From: Natronorubrum aibiense
Lineage (GTDB): Archaea; Halobacteriota; Halobacteria; Halobacteriales; Natrialbaceae
NCBI RefSeq assembly: GCF_009392895.1
Contig: NZ_CP045488.1
Span: 1,116,001-1,180,000 of the forward strand
DNA: 64,000 nt
Reading direction: 5' to 3'
Shown: positions 1-8,467 of the stretch, in pieces
Position numbering within the stretch: position 1 is the first letter of the stretch
Layout of the letters: each line of letters starts with the position of its first letter
Position numbers and translations under genes: made by a program
The notes under the pieces: model-generated
What the model was told of the DNA's origin: nothing
Seen by the model: only the letters and a program-made list of their open reading frames with translations
Database searches by the model: none

Positions 1-1384
1 CGCGGTCGACCGCCGATCGGAGCTCGTCCCGATCGTCCGGGTGATAGAACTCGATCGCCTCCGAGAGTCCGACGTCGGGATCGGGCTCGAGACCGTAAAT
101 TCGGGCGACTTCCTCGGACCACTTGAGATCGTGAGACTCCTCACGAACGTCGAGTTCCCAGGCCCCGACCGTGGCCAACTGCTGGGACTGCTCGAGCAAT
201 CGGGTGGTGCGCTCGAGTTCGCGCTCGTTTTCGACCCGTTCGGTGACGTCGGTGATGACCCCCTCGATCGCCTCGAGCGAGCCGTCGTCGTCGAAGATGC
301 CGCGGCCGCGTTCGATGACCCAGCGGCGCTCCCCGTCGGCTGTCTCGATCGGGAACGTCGTGTGAAACAGCTCCCGCTGGGAAACGGCATCCCGTACGAT
401 CTCCCAGCGGTCGTCGTGGCCCTCGAGTACTACATCCGAAAACCAGTCGACGTCGTCGCCGATGAGTTCGTCCGCCTCGTAACCGGTCAGCTCACGACAG
501 CCGTCACTGACGAACTCGAACGAACAATCGCGCCCGGTTCGACAGCGGTAGACCATCCCCGGGAGGTTGCTCATCAGCGTCGTCAGCTGGCGCTCGCGTT
601 CGCGAAGGGTTTGCTCGCGTTCCTTGCGGTCGGTGATGTCTCGGCTAATCACGAGAAAGCGATCCTCGTCCCCGAGGTCGGCTCGAATGAGGTGGATCTC
701 GACGGGAAGCGTCGAGCCGTCGCGGCGTCGATACTGCCCCTCGAACTTCCGCCGGCTGTCAACTGACACGCTCTCGAGGAGCGCCCGAACGTCGGCTGCG
801 TCGAACAACTCGTCGTGTTTCCAGATCTTCGTTCCGAGCAGGTCGTCCTCGGTATATCCAAGTTCGTCACAGAACCGCTGGTTCACGTCGACGATCGTCC
901 CGTCGGTATCGAGCACGTCGATCATATCGGGTGAGCGTTCGAACAGCGCCTCGAGCCGTGCGCTCGGCGTCTCCGATCGTCGCTCGCGCTCGGCCAGCCG
1001 GCGTTCTCGCTTCTCGACTGCCGTCGCCATCGCGTCGACGGCGTCAGCCAGTCGACCGAGGTCGTCGTTTCGCTCGGGATCGACGGAGACGCCGTCGTTT
1101 CGAATCCGGGCCGCTCGGTCGGCTTCGGTGTCCGTCGGCGATCGCTCGTCGTCGATCGACGCTGCCAATGCTTCGACGTCGGCTGTCAGTCGTTCGATCA
1201 CCGTCTCGCGGCTGCCACCACCGTGGACGGCGAGTCCGACGAGCAGTGGCGACCCGATCGGTAATTCCGGGCCCGGTCCCACGACCGAAAGCAGCGAGAC
1301 GACACCGATTCCAAATACGAAAAGCAGCGTCTGCCGATCAGCGACGGGGTTGAGTGAAGTCCCACGAAACGACGGGAAAGCCAT
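1..1384 (-). CDS. multi-PAS sensor protein, C-terminus cut by window edge
   Basis: Reading leftward from the ATG at 1382-1384 gives an uninterrupted frame of 461 codons that runs off the window, so the C-terminus is not seen. Two hydrophobic stretches (about residues 19-36 and 43-53) suggest membrane anchoring. A charged linker follows (about 60-145), then three PAS domains: about 146-260 (ends in the typical DITDRKE motif), 270-390 (ends DVTER) and 400-461 (cut). The family normally ends in a HisKA/HATPase kinase module or a bacterio-opsin activator/HTH output; which one applies cannot be told here. A TATA-like box lies at 1421-1430. It is presumably a signal-transduction sensor with an unknown ligand. 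Confidence 0.85.
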   Translation of the reverse strand, partial: MAFPSFRGTSLNPVADRQTLLFVFGIGVVSLLSVVGPGPELPIGSPLLVGLAVHGGGSRETVIERLTADVEALAASIDDERSPTDTEADRAARIRNDGVSVDPERNDDLGRLADAVDAMATAVEKRERRLAERERRSETPSARLEALFERSPDMIDVLDTDGTIVDVNQRFCDELGYTEDDLLGTKIWKHDELFDAADVRALLESVSVDSRRKFEGQYRRRDGSTLPVEIHLIRADLGDEDRFLVISRDITDRKEREQTLRERERQLTTLMSNLPGMVYRCRTGRDCSFEFVSDGCRELTGYEADELIGDDVDWFSDVVLEGHDDRWEIVRDAVSQRELFHTTFPIETADGERRWVIERGRGIFDDDGSLEAIEGVITDVTERVENERELERTTRLLEQSQQLATVGAWELDVREESHDLKWSEEVARIYGLEPDPDVGLSEAIEFYHPDDRDELRSAVDR

Positions 1385-1420
1385 AGGCAGAGTACGAAGC
1401 CATCACAGATGATATGAGTG

Positions 1421-1430
1421 GTTTATATCC
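1421..1430 (-). promoter_or_regulatory. TATA box for the PAS sensor gene
   Basis: Read on the minus strand this is GGATATAAAC, an archaeal box A about 40 bases before the sensor ATG. It lies in an AT-rich stretch (1415-1500) that contrasts with the GC-rich surroundings. Confidence 0.5.
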
Positions 1431-1589
1431 TTTAGAGGATGGTAATAGATTTACATTTATACCAAAAATCATCTATAAGGTTAGATGTATTATATATAAT
1501 CGAGCGCTCGGAGTCCGGTTTAGCGCATTTTCTCCTCGAGTCCGTCTCTATCTTTCTGCGAGGAGAGAATCCCGTCGTTTACGGCGTTG

Positions 1590-1635
1590 ACGAGAGCGGA
1601 GCTCTCGTTCGCACATCAGAACGCAAAGCGTTCTG
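1590..1635. repeat. double hairpin with 3-base loops inside the relic left end
   Basis: Two perfect 8-bp stems, ACGAGAGC/GCTCTCGT (loop GGA, 1590-1608) and CAGAACGC/GCGTTCTG (loop AAA, 1617-1635), are separated by 8 bases. They sit in the loop of the left-end palindrome. The same architecture with different stems interrupts tnpB at 58720-58764. Confidence 0.7.
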
Positions 1636-1829
1636 AGGACGGGAGTGAATCTGACAACGCCAACACAACCACCGTTCAGCAGCAGAATGTATATATAAGT
1701 CGAATCGCTCCGTAGCATGACGTACACCGAGGCGGTCACACCGCCCACTCAAATGCACAATATCGGGACTCCGAGACCTAGAACGTTTGAGACACCCTGT
1801 TGAACCGCTGTGGTGTCTCGGTCAGCAAG

Positions 1830-1980
1830 ATAACTCCGAGTCCCCTGCCGGGATAGGAGTAACGGCAGTGTGGCCCTGCCAGCGGCCTGTCATGCCGACA
1901 GGTCGTAAACCAGCAAATATCCCAACCTAACGGTGCGGTGCCGTGGGAAGCCTCGCCGTTTACGGCGAGGAGGAGGTCAC
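1830..1980 (+). ncRNA. candidate stand-alone omega RNA (reRNA) of the relic element
   Basis: The region keeps what TnpB systems use as guide-RNA scaffold: the 3' end of tnpB plus the transposon right end. Stems GGCAG/CTGCC (1864-1868/1876-1880), CCTGTC/GACAGG (1886-1891/1897-1902) and CCTCGCCGT/ACGGCGAGG (1951-1959/1962-1970) each have an equivalent with compensatory changes in the element at 58343-59875. The guide would be the bases after 1980. Haloarchaeal IS1341-type genes are known to give such sense-overlapping 3' RNAs. Transcription of this copy is inferred only. Confidence 0.4.
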
Positions 1981-2106
1981 ACCATACTGTAGCCCTCCGT
2001 TCGTCTCGGTTGCGGCCCCCTTCAATACATGTAGTGTCTGAATCGAGGGGAGATTACATGTATAATAGATAGCCAAATGCCCATCACTCGCATCCGGACG
2101 AACGAA

Positions 2107-2364
2107 ATGTCCGGAACGACGCTCGATTATCACAACGATTCGATCAGTCTTTCTGTTATCGAGGCGCTCGCTGCAGAGACCGGCACTGATCCGATCGAAC
2201 TCGAGCCGCTATACCACGCCGTCGACCCCGAAGCACTCGACCAACTCTTTCAAGACGACGCGACCGGAGAGGCACGAGTCACCTTCGAATACGGGGGGCG
2301 CACGGTCGACGTTCGTAGTGACGGGACCATCATCGTCGATGGAACGGTCCATGAACGGTCGTAA
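2107..2364 (+). CDS. HalOD1 output-domain protein
   Basis: Small acidic protein (85 residues from this start) that is essentially one HalOD1 domain, a haloarchaeal module found alone or as the output domain of response regulators. Typical features are the SLSVIEALAAETGTDP helix, the ELEPLYHAVDPEALDQLF segment and a C-terminal beta strand with TFEYGGRTVDV and SDGTI. An ATG at 2077 would add ten residues, but a TATA-like box at 2058-2067 lies too close to serve it, which favours the ATG at 2107. Its role is presumably in signal output. The receiver-like protein that follows 93 bases downstream on the same strand may be a partner. Confidence 0.7.
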   Translation: MSGTTLDYHNDSISLSVIEALAAETGTDPIELEPLYHAVDPEALDQLFQDDATGEARVTFEYGGRTVDVRSDGTIIVDGTVHERS

Positions 2365-2457
2365 ACGCCGAAAACGACAGCCCGTTTGGACGCGGACGTT
2401 CGACCGATCCGATCAGCAACCAAGAGCCACACGCTCGACGGCCGCGGAGGGCATTCG

Positions 2458-3210
2458 ATGACGGTCCCCTCGCCGCTTCTGCGTCGCGCCGTGGCGCGGC
2501 GATCCGCCGACCGAATCACCGTCTTGGTCGCGGCTGGCGACAGACAGCACAGCGCACACCTCGAGGCAACGCTCGATGACGACCGCTTCGCCGTCCGAAC
2601 GACCTCGAGTCCGTCCACTGCGATGGATTTCGATGGGGTCGACTGTCTCGTCAGTGCATCCCCGACGGCGACCGACGACCTCCTCGAGCGAGTGAGACAA
2701 CAAGTGCCCGACCTCCCGGTCGTCGTCCTCGTCGACGCGCCGGCCGCGTCGACGGCCACGCTCGAGACGATCCGCACACACCGATGGGTCGATTACGTGC
2801 TCCGCCACGACGGGAACGTCCCGGCCGAGCGCCTCGAGCACCGGATCGAGACCCTGCTCGAGCGTCGCCGACTCGAGGCGCTGTCTCGGCGCTCGTTGGC
2901 CAGCGTCGACCTCGCTCGAGATGCGATCGCAATCGCTGCTCCCGACGACGACCTCGAGTTTACGAACCGCTCGTTCGCGGTGCAGTTCGGAACCGATCGC
3001 GACGATCTTCCCGGGACCCCATGGCAGGAGCTGTTTACCGACGAGACCGTCGCGCGCCTCGAGACGGCTGCGATTCCGACCGTCGAAGACGGCTGGCGCT
3101 GGACCGGAAACGGTACCGCTCGCCGCGTCTCGGGCGAGCCCGTTTCCGTCAGACTACGACTCGTCGGCCTCGAGGACGGCAGCTTAGTGTTCGTCGTCGA
3201 CACTGCCTGA
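2458..3210 (+). CDS. receiver-like/PAS domain protein
   Basis: 250 residues from the ATG at 2458. The first 110 or so resemble a response-regulator receiver fold (ITVLVAAGDR, then DVDCLV-like and VPDLPVVVLVDAP strands), but the canonical phospho-acceptor context is weak: the position around GVDCLVSAS carries no clear Asp after the third strand. A helical linker rich in Glu and Arg follows, then a PAS-like domain (about residues 155-250, starting DLARDAIAIAAPDDDLEFTN). No kinase or DNA-binding domain is present. It is probably a signalling adaptor working with the neighbouring HalOD1 protein or PAS sensor; this is inferred from context only. Confidence 0.65.
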   Translation: MTVPSPLLRRAVARRSADRITVLVAAGDRQHSAHLEATLDDDRFAVRTTSSPSTAMDFDGVDCLVSASPTATDDLLERVRQQVPDLPVVVLVDAPAASTATLETIRTHRWVDYVLRHDGNVPAERLEHRIETLLERRRLEALSRRSLASVDLARDAIAIAAPDDDLEFTNRSFAVQFGTDRDDLPGTPWQELFTDETVARLETAAIPTVEDGWRWTGNGTARRVSGEPVSVRLRLVGLEDGSLVFVVDTA

Positions 3211-3253
3211 CGGCGAGAGCAAAAGAAAACCGTGACGACGACTCGTCCGACGT

Positions 3254-4543
3254 TTATGTGCCGTGGTCCCAGGAGTCCATGTAGTCGCGCTGGGTGTCGG
3301 TCAGCGAATCGAACGCGACGCCTTCGGCCTCGAGTTTGATCTCGGCGATCTCCTTGTCCAGTTCGTCGGGGACGTCGTGGACGCCCGCGCCGTACGCGTC
3401 GCCGTTTTCGACCAGTTCACGCACACAGGCCGCCTGCACGCCGAAGCTCTGATCCATCACTTCGACGGGGTGGCCAAGCGAGACGGGCGCGGCGAGGTTG
3501 ACGAGACGGCCTTCGGCGACGACGTTGAGTCGGCGACCGTCCTCGAGTTCGTAGGCGTCGACGCCATCACGGGCCTCGTAGCGGTCGACCGCGAGATCGT
3601 CGAGCGCGTCGAGGTCGATCTCGATATCGAAGTGGCCCGCGTTCGCGAGCAGGACGCCATCTTGCATCTTCTCGAAGTGTTCTTCGACGATGACGTCGCG
3701 GTTGCCCGTCGTCGTCAGGAAGACGTCGCCGATTTCGGCGGCTTCGGCCATCGGCATTACGTCGTAGCCTTCCATGTGGGCCTCGAGGGCGCGGCGTGGC
3801 TCGACTTCGGTGACGATGACGTTCGCGTTCTGGCCGGCGGCCTTCTTTGCGACGCCTTTCCCACAGTAGCCAAAGCCGGAAACGACGACGTTCTTGCTGG
3901 CCCACGAGAGGTTCGTGGTCATTGCGATCGAGGCCAGCGAGGACTCGCCGGTGCCGTGGACGTTGTCGAACAGCCGCTTCATCGGCGTGTCGTTGACCGC
4001 GAAGACGGGGTATTCGAGCGCGCCATCGGCGTCCATCGCGCGCAGGCGGTGGACACCCGTGGTCGTCTCCTCGGCACCACCGATGATGCCGTCGATGAGT
4101 TCGGGGTAGTCCTCGTGGATCGCCGCGACGAGGTCCATCCCGTCGTCGACGGTGATCGTCGGCTCGTGGGCGATGACGGCCTCGATGGCGTCGTAGTACG
4201 CCTCGCCATCGACGCCGCGTTTGGCATAGCTGGTGATGTTCTCGTGGGTGTCGAGCGCCGCGCTGACGTCGTCGTGGGTCGACAGCGGGTTGCAGCCGGT
4301 GATCGCCACCTCAGCGCCACCCTCCGCGAGCGTCTCGACGAGGATCGCTGTCTTCGCTTCGACGTGCATCGCCATCGCGATGCGCTCGCCCGCGAAGGGC
4401 TGCTCGGCGACGAACTCCTCACGGACGTGCTCGAGGATGGGCATATGCTGGGCGGCCCAGTCCATCTTGCGACGACCCTCCTCCTGTGCGGATTCGAGGT
4501 CCGCCAACTGATCGCTGATCGGCGGATACGCAGATTCGGTCAT
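3254..4543 (-). CDS. ahcY: S-adenosylhomocysteine hydrolase (adenosylhomocysteinase)
   Basis: 429 residues, close to the archaeal family length. The enzyme reversibly splits S-adenosylhomocysteine into adenosine and homocysteine in the cytoplasm, using tightly bound NAD, and so relieves product inhibition of methyltransferases. The sequence shows EETTTGVHRL (159-168), NDTPMKRLFDN with the catalytic Lys/Asp region (184-194), the NAD-binding GFGYCGKG (223-230) and NAGHFD (301-306). The ATG at 4541-4543 (MTESAYPP) is preferred over upstream in-frame starts, which would add a basic non-homologous stretch. A gene for an MTA/SAH deaminase lies at 5987-7285, so two routes for SAH disposal are close together. 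Confidence 0.95.
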   Translation of the reverse strand: MTESAYPPISDQLADLESAQEEGRRKMDWAAQHMPILEHVREEFVAEQPFAGERIAMAMHVEAKTAILVETLAEGGAEVAITGCNPLSTHDDVSAALDTHENITSYAKRGVDGEAYYDAIEAVIAHEPTITVDDGMDLVAAIHEDYPELIDGIIGGAEETTTGVHRLRAMDADGALEYPVFAVNDTPMKRLFDNVHGTGESSLASIAMTTNLSWASKNVVVSGFGYCGKGVAKKAAGQNANVIVTEVEPRRALEAHMEGYDVMPMAEAAEIGDVFLTTTGNRDVIVEEHFEKMQDGVLLANAGHFDIEIDLDALDDLAVDRYEARDGVDAYELEDGRRLNVVAEGRLVNLAAPVSLGHPVEVMDQSFGVQAACVRELVENGDAYGAGVHDVPDELDKEIAEIKLEAEGVAFDSLTDTQRDYMDSWDHGT

Positions 4544-4807
4544 ACCTCGACTGAGGGGTAGCGGAGGCAAAACGCTACCGAACCAGTGACGACGCGACTC
4601 GAGGGCAGTGGCTCGAGAACGACCAGTGCTCGCGTCCGCACGGTCGTGTCTCGAGGCCTCGAGCGGCGAAAAAAGGTTCGAACGATTCGGTGTGTCGATC
4701 AGTCGCAGCCGCGTCACCGCGCCGGTCGACGGGCAGACACCGGCGATGGGATCGTGCCTCTGACGTATCGGCAAGTCGCCATCGACCGCTGTCCACGGTT
4801 CAGGTCG

Positions 4808-5836
4808 TTACTTCGGTCCAACGTCTTCCGGCGGTCCGCCGCCGTTACCGTTGCCTCTGCGTTCCGTTTCGGCTTCCTCTTCTTCGTCTTCGTTCTCGTC
4901 GTCAGCCTCGTCACCGTCAGCAGCGTCTTTGTCGTCCTCACCCGGTGGACCCTGAGTGCCGTTTTTGTCTTCATCCGACGGGCCACCAGCGTGTTCCGGT
5001 GGGCCCTGATTGTCTTTCGTCTCGTCACCGTCTCCCGGTGGGCCAGCGTGGCTTGGCGGGCCCGCGTGGTCGGGTGCGTTACCGGGGTTGTGCTCGACGA
5101 CGAAGTTCGCGACCGTCAGGCCGAGCGGGCCGTCAGTGTCCTCCTTTGCGTCCTCGACGAACGTGGAGACGAGCGAGCCGAAAGTATCGAACTCGGCGGG
5201 CTCGAGCGTTTCCGTCATCTCGACGGATTCGTCGTCGACCGTCGCGTTAAAGAGGACCTCGACGCTCTCGTTTCCGAACGGTGCATCCAGACTCACCGTG
5301 CCGTTCTCGTCGGTCGTGTACGTTCCCGTATCGGTGTACGACGCGTTCTCGTCGACCGTCGAGACATCGACGGTCGCGTTCGGGACGGCAGTGCCGTTGT
5401 CCGTCACCGTCACGGTGACGTCGCCGTTCTGCTCGACGTCGAGAGCAAGTCCTTCCGGTTCCGGCTCGAGCATCGCCGTCGTCTCACCGGTGACGTCGAC
5501 GCCCGAAGCGTTTTGGGCTGTTGCAGTAACCGTCACGTTGACCGTCTCCTCGGGTTCGATGAGGTCGACCGTGCCGTTGGCATCGGTCGAATACTCGCCC
5601 GTGCCCTCGTAGGTCGCGTTCTCATCGGTCGTCACGTTGACAGTCGCGTTCTCGACTGCGGTCTCGTTCGATTCGACCGTCACGACGGTGCCATCGACGC
5701 TTACGGTTAGCTCGTCGACATCATCGGACGGTGCATCGTTACTCGCTGCCGCCGCTGACACTGTTCCCAGCGGGGCGAATGCAGACAGGATCATAGTCGC
5801 AACCAATGCGACCACGACCAGTCGGTTTCGATTCAT
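4808..5836 (-). CDS. secreted acidic protein with two Ig-like repeats
   Basis: 342 residues from ATG 5834-5836. It has an N-terminal signal peptide (hydrophobic residues about 6-30, ending in an AAA-type cleavage region). Two repeats of about 85 residues follow (roughly 42-125 and 132-205), each with the pattern DxxVTVT...NGTAV.NATV.V.T.DENA.Y..TG.Y.TD.NGTV. This resembles carboxypeptidase-regulatory or bacterial Ig-like beta folds. Many Asn-X-Ser/Thr sequons suggest N-glycosylation outside the cell. The C-terminal 100 residues are low complexity, with GPP and DE-rich segments (HAGPPSHAGPPGD). No membrane anchor is seen at the C-terminus. The function is unknown. A TATA-like TTTATTC about 32 bases upstream suggests a leaderless mRNA. 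Confidence 0.75.
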   Translation of the reverse strand: MNRNRLVVVALVATMILSAFAPLGTVSAAAASNDAPSDDVDELTVSVDGTVVTVESNETAVENATVNVTTDENATYEGTGEYSTDANGTVDLIEPEETVNVTVTATAQNASGVDVTGETTAMLEPEPEGLALDVEQNGDVTVTVTDNGTAVPNATVDVSTVDENASYTDTGTYTTDENGTVSLDAPFGNESVEVLFNATVDDESVEMTETLEPAEFDTFGSLVSTFVEDAKEDTDGPLGLTVANFVVEHNPGNAPDHAGPPSHAGPPGDGDETKDNQGPPEHAGGPSDEDKNGTQGPPGEDDKDAADGDEADDENEDEEEEAETERRGNGNGGGPPEDVGPK

Positions 5837-5986
5837 CTCACTCAAGACATTCAGGAGTTCGTGAATAAACCCACCCGGCAGTTCGGCACGGTTTTGGGTC
5901 GTTGAAACGGATCGAGAAAAGTTTAGAGTGTTTATAACGATACCTGAACGTTCGATTTTCGTTTAGCCAACTCGGGAGAAACCCCC

Positions 5987-7285
5987 TCAGTCGTCGGCGC
6001 GAGCGATCAACGCCTCGGCTTCTTCGGTGGCACGTGCTCGCACAGCGTCCTCGTCGAGCGTCAGGACCTCTCGGTCGCGCATGAGCACCTGCCCGTCACA
6101 GACGGTGTGGCGGACGTCCGACGCCGCGGCGGCGTAGGCGAGGTGGCTCACGAGATCGTGCTGTGGTGTCAAGTGGGGTTGCTTGAGGTCGATCACGGCG
6201 ATGTCGGCGGGTTTGCCCGCCGCAATACGACCCGTGTCGAGGCCGATGGCGTCGGCGCTACCCTGTGTCGCCATCCTCACGACGGCTTCAGCGGGAACCG
6301 CGCTCGCATCGTCGGCGGCGAGTTTGCCGAGCATAGCCGCATCGCGGGCCTCGTCGAGCATCGAGAGGTCGTTGTTCGAGGCCGCGCCGTCGGTGCCGAG
6401 CCCGACCGTGACGCCGGCGTCGAGCAGCCGCTGGACGGGTGCCATCCCGCTGGCCAGTTTCATGTTCGAGGCTGGACAGTGGATGACGCTCGTGCCGGCC
6501 TCCGCGAGCAGGCCGATCTCGCTCTCGTCTACGTGGACGCCGTGGGCGAAGAAGTCCTCGGCCTCGAGCATTTCCTTCTCGGCGGCGTAGGCGAGCGGCC
6601 GGACGCCGTGGTTCTCGACGATCGGCGTCACTTCGTCTTCGGTCTCGTTCGCGTGGTAGTGGACAGGGACGCCGAGGTCGCGGGCCTCCGGGACGTACTC
6701 CGAGAGATACTGCCCGTCGACAGTCGTCAGCGAATGCGGCATGAACGCCGACGTGATCCGGCCGTCAGCCATGCCGTCGATCTCCGCGGCGACCTCGAGG
6801 CCTTCCTGAGCGTCCTCGTGGACTGCTTCCTCGTCTTTCCCGACGGAGATTACGCCGTGACCGAGTCGGGCTCGCAATCCCGCCTCCGCGACCACGTCCG
6901 CGATCGTCGGCACGAAGAAGTACATGTCCGCGAACGCCGTCGTCCCGGATTTGATCATCTCGAGGACGCCGAGTTCGGTGCCAGCGCGGATGGAATCAGC
7001 CGTCAGTTCGGCCTCGACGGGCCAGATGTCCTCCTGCAGCCACTCGTCGAGGGGTTTGTCGTCGGCGTGGCCACGGAGCAACGTCATGGCGACGTGACAG
7101 TGGCCGTTGACGAAGCCGGGCGCGACGAGCGAGCCCTCGGAGTCGAGGGTGTCGTCGGCATCGTCCGCGAGCTCGTCGCCGACCTCGAGGATCTCGCCGC
7201 CGTCTTGGTCGACCAGTACGTCCGCACGCGTCACCGTCAGATCGGGCAACAGCACCTTCCCACCGGTGATCGCCAGTGTCGTCAT
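5987..7285 (-). CDS. mtaD: 5'-methylthioadenosine/S-adenosylhomocysteine deaminase, amidohydrolase family
   Basis: 432 residues, full length for the family. Metal-dependent amidohydrolase (TatD/ATZ-like barrel) that converts MTA or SAH, and in archaeal relatives also 5'-deoxyadenosine, to inosine derivatives. Visible ligands are H62 and H64 in GHCHVAM, the HYHANE motif (209-214) after the substrate Glu/His region, H248 in FAHGVHVD and D299 in GLGTDGAASNND. The start is the ATG at 7283-7285 (MTTLAITGG), where the composite beta-sandwich domain begins. Upstream in-frame codons do not add conserved residues. Being near ahcY supports a role in recycling methylation by-products. Exact substrate preference cannot be read from sequence. 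Confidence 0.88.
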   Translation of the reverse strand: MTTLAITGGKVLLPDLTVTRADVLVDQDGGEILEVGDELADDADDTLDSEGSLVAPGFVNGHCHVAMTLLRGHADDKPLDEWLQEDIWPVEAELTADSIRAGTELGVLEMIKSGTTAFADMYFFVPTIADVVAEAGLRARLGHGVISVGKDEEAVHEDAQEGLEVAAEIDGMADGRITSAFMPHSLTTVDGQYLSEYVPEARDLGVPVHYHANETEDEVTPIVENHGVRPLAYAAEKEMLEAEDFFAHGVHVDESEIGLLAEAGTSVIHCPASNMKLASGMAPVQRLLDAGVTVGLGTDGAASNNDLSMLDEARDAAMLGKLAADDASAVPAEAVVRMATQGSADAIGLDTGRIAAGKPADIAVIDLKQPHLTPQHDLVSHLAYAAAASDVRHTVCDGQVLMRDREVLTLDEDAVRARATEEAEALIARADD

Positions 7286-7446
7286 TGGCCGACATTTCTC
7301 GTCGGACGGCGTTAGACTGTCGATCCCGATGATCGCCGGCACGGACACCGATGGGCTTTGTGTTCAGTTCGTTCAACGAATCTGAACGGTCTGAACGGCA
7401 TCAACCGTCGCTATCCCTTTTTTCTCGAGCGTGACTGTCACCATTC

Positions 7447-8310
7447 ATGGAAAGACGTACGATCCAACTGGTACTGGTTGCAGTCCTCGTCACCACCGCT
7501 GGCTGTGTCGGCGGTCTCGGCGGGGAGCCTGCGAGTGACTCGGCGACCGACGACTCCTCGAGCGACGGTGCGGGCACGGTCGCGTTTTACGTGAGCGACG
7601 AGCCGAATCGGATCGACGACTTCGAGCACCTGAACGTGACGATCACGAAGGTCGGCTTCAAGCAGACTAAGGCGGCGGCCGACGACGGCAACGAGTCGAC
7701 TGGCGACGCCGTCAACGGGACCGACGCGGACGATGCCGACGAGGGGAACGAAACCGCCGAGAACGACACAGACGCCGACGGCGCGGCCGACGAGCGCTGG
7801 CTCGAGTACGACGTCGACGAACGGACGGTCGATCTCACCGAGTTGAAAGGGGAGAACGCGACCGTCGTCGACGAGTTCGACCTCCCGGCCGGAGCGTACG
7901 AGACGGTCTTCATCTACGTCAGCGACACCGAGGGAGTCCTAACCGACGGCACCGAGACGAACGTGAAACTGCCGAGCGAGAAACTGAAGCTCCAGACTCC
8001 GTTCACCGTCGGCGACGGCGACTCGATCGACTTCGTGTACGACATCGCCCCTCACAAAGCCGGGCAGAGCGGGAAATACATCCTCAAGCCGGTGATCGGG
8101 CAGAGCGGAACGGGCGACGACGTCGAAATTCGCGATATCGATGCGGATGACAGGGATGCCGACGACGCGAACGCCACCAGCGAGCAGGAGAATAAAAACG
8201 CCGCCGAGGATGAGGACGAGCGAGCCGACGGGAACGGCGATGAACAGGATAGAAGCGACGATGAGGCCGGAACTGACGAGCGCGCCACCGACGATTCGAT
8301 GACGAGCTAG
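7447..8310 (+). CDS. DUF4382 lipoprotein
   Basis: 287 residues. The N-terminus is a lipoprotein signal with lipobox TTAGC at residues 16-20, so the mature protein is expected to be lipid-anchored at Cys20 outside the cell. The core matches DUF4382: VAFYVSDEPNRIDDFEHLNVTITKVGF, then VDLTELKGENATVVDEFDLPAGAYETVFIYV and a Lys-rich IDFVYDIAPHK-region. An Asp/Glu/Asn-rich insertion splits the domain (about residues 78-118), and a long acidic tail with no predicted fold closes the protein. Function unknown; ligand binding at the cell surface is a guess. Confidence 0.85.
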   Translation: MERRTIQLVLVAVLVTTAGCVGGLGGEPASDSATDDSSSDGAGTVAFYVSDEPNRIDDFEHLNVTITKVGFKQTKAAADDGNESTGDAVNGTDADDADEGNETAENDTDADGAADERWLEYDVDERTVDLTELKGENATVVDEFDLPAGAYETVFIYVSDTEGVLTDGTETNVKLPSEKLKLQTPFTVGDGDSIDFVYDIAPHKAGQSGKYILKPVIGQSGTGDDVEIRDIDADDRDADDANATSEQENKNAAEDEDERADGNGDEQDRSDDEAGTDERATDDSMTS

Positions 8311-8467
8311 CCTCGAGCGCCAGCGGGCGATCAACGACAACGGCTGTCCGCAGAGTCACGCCGGATACAGGGCGTGTCTCCCGTCTCCGCTTCTAATTCA
8401 CCATCTCAATAGTGTTAGAAGAACCACCCATAGAACGTTTTTCATCGTCTGAGTGGTACACACAGTC

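Larger units (their letters stand above)
1552..1980 (+). mobile_element. TnpB-less relic of an IS200/IS605-family element
   Basis: The left end (from about 1552, with the motif AGGAGAGAATCCCGTC at 1561-1576) and the right end (hairpin 1951-1970, then GGAGGTCAC) match in layout the ends of the TnpB element at 58343-59875. The segment 1830-1925 aligns with the last part of that tnpB gene and the bases after its stop, sharing CTCCGAGTC, GATAGGAGTAACGGC, GTCGTAAACCA and AATATCCCAAC. No transposase or TnpB body remains. A TATA box (1690-1697) precedes a 28-codon ORF at 1717 of no recognised identity. It is best read as a palindrome-associated mini-element (MITE/PATE-like). The left boundary is uncertain because no TTAC target is visible beside it. 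Confidence 0.7.

Noticed and set aside
1439-1636. 65-codon ORF in the AT-rich stretch before the IS relic
   Set aside because: Composition follows the AT-rich spacer and the frame enters the relic left end; no homology recognised.
3263-4561. 432-codon open frame on the plus strand opposite ahcY
   Set aside because: High-GC codon bias opens the antisense frame; the minus strand has an unmistakable S-adenosylhomocysteine hydrolase.
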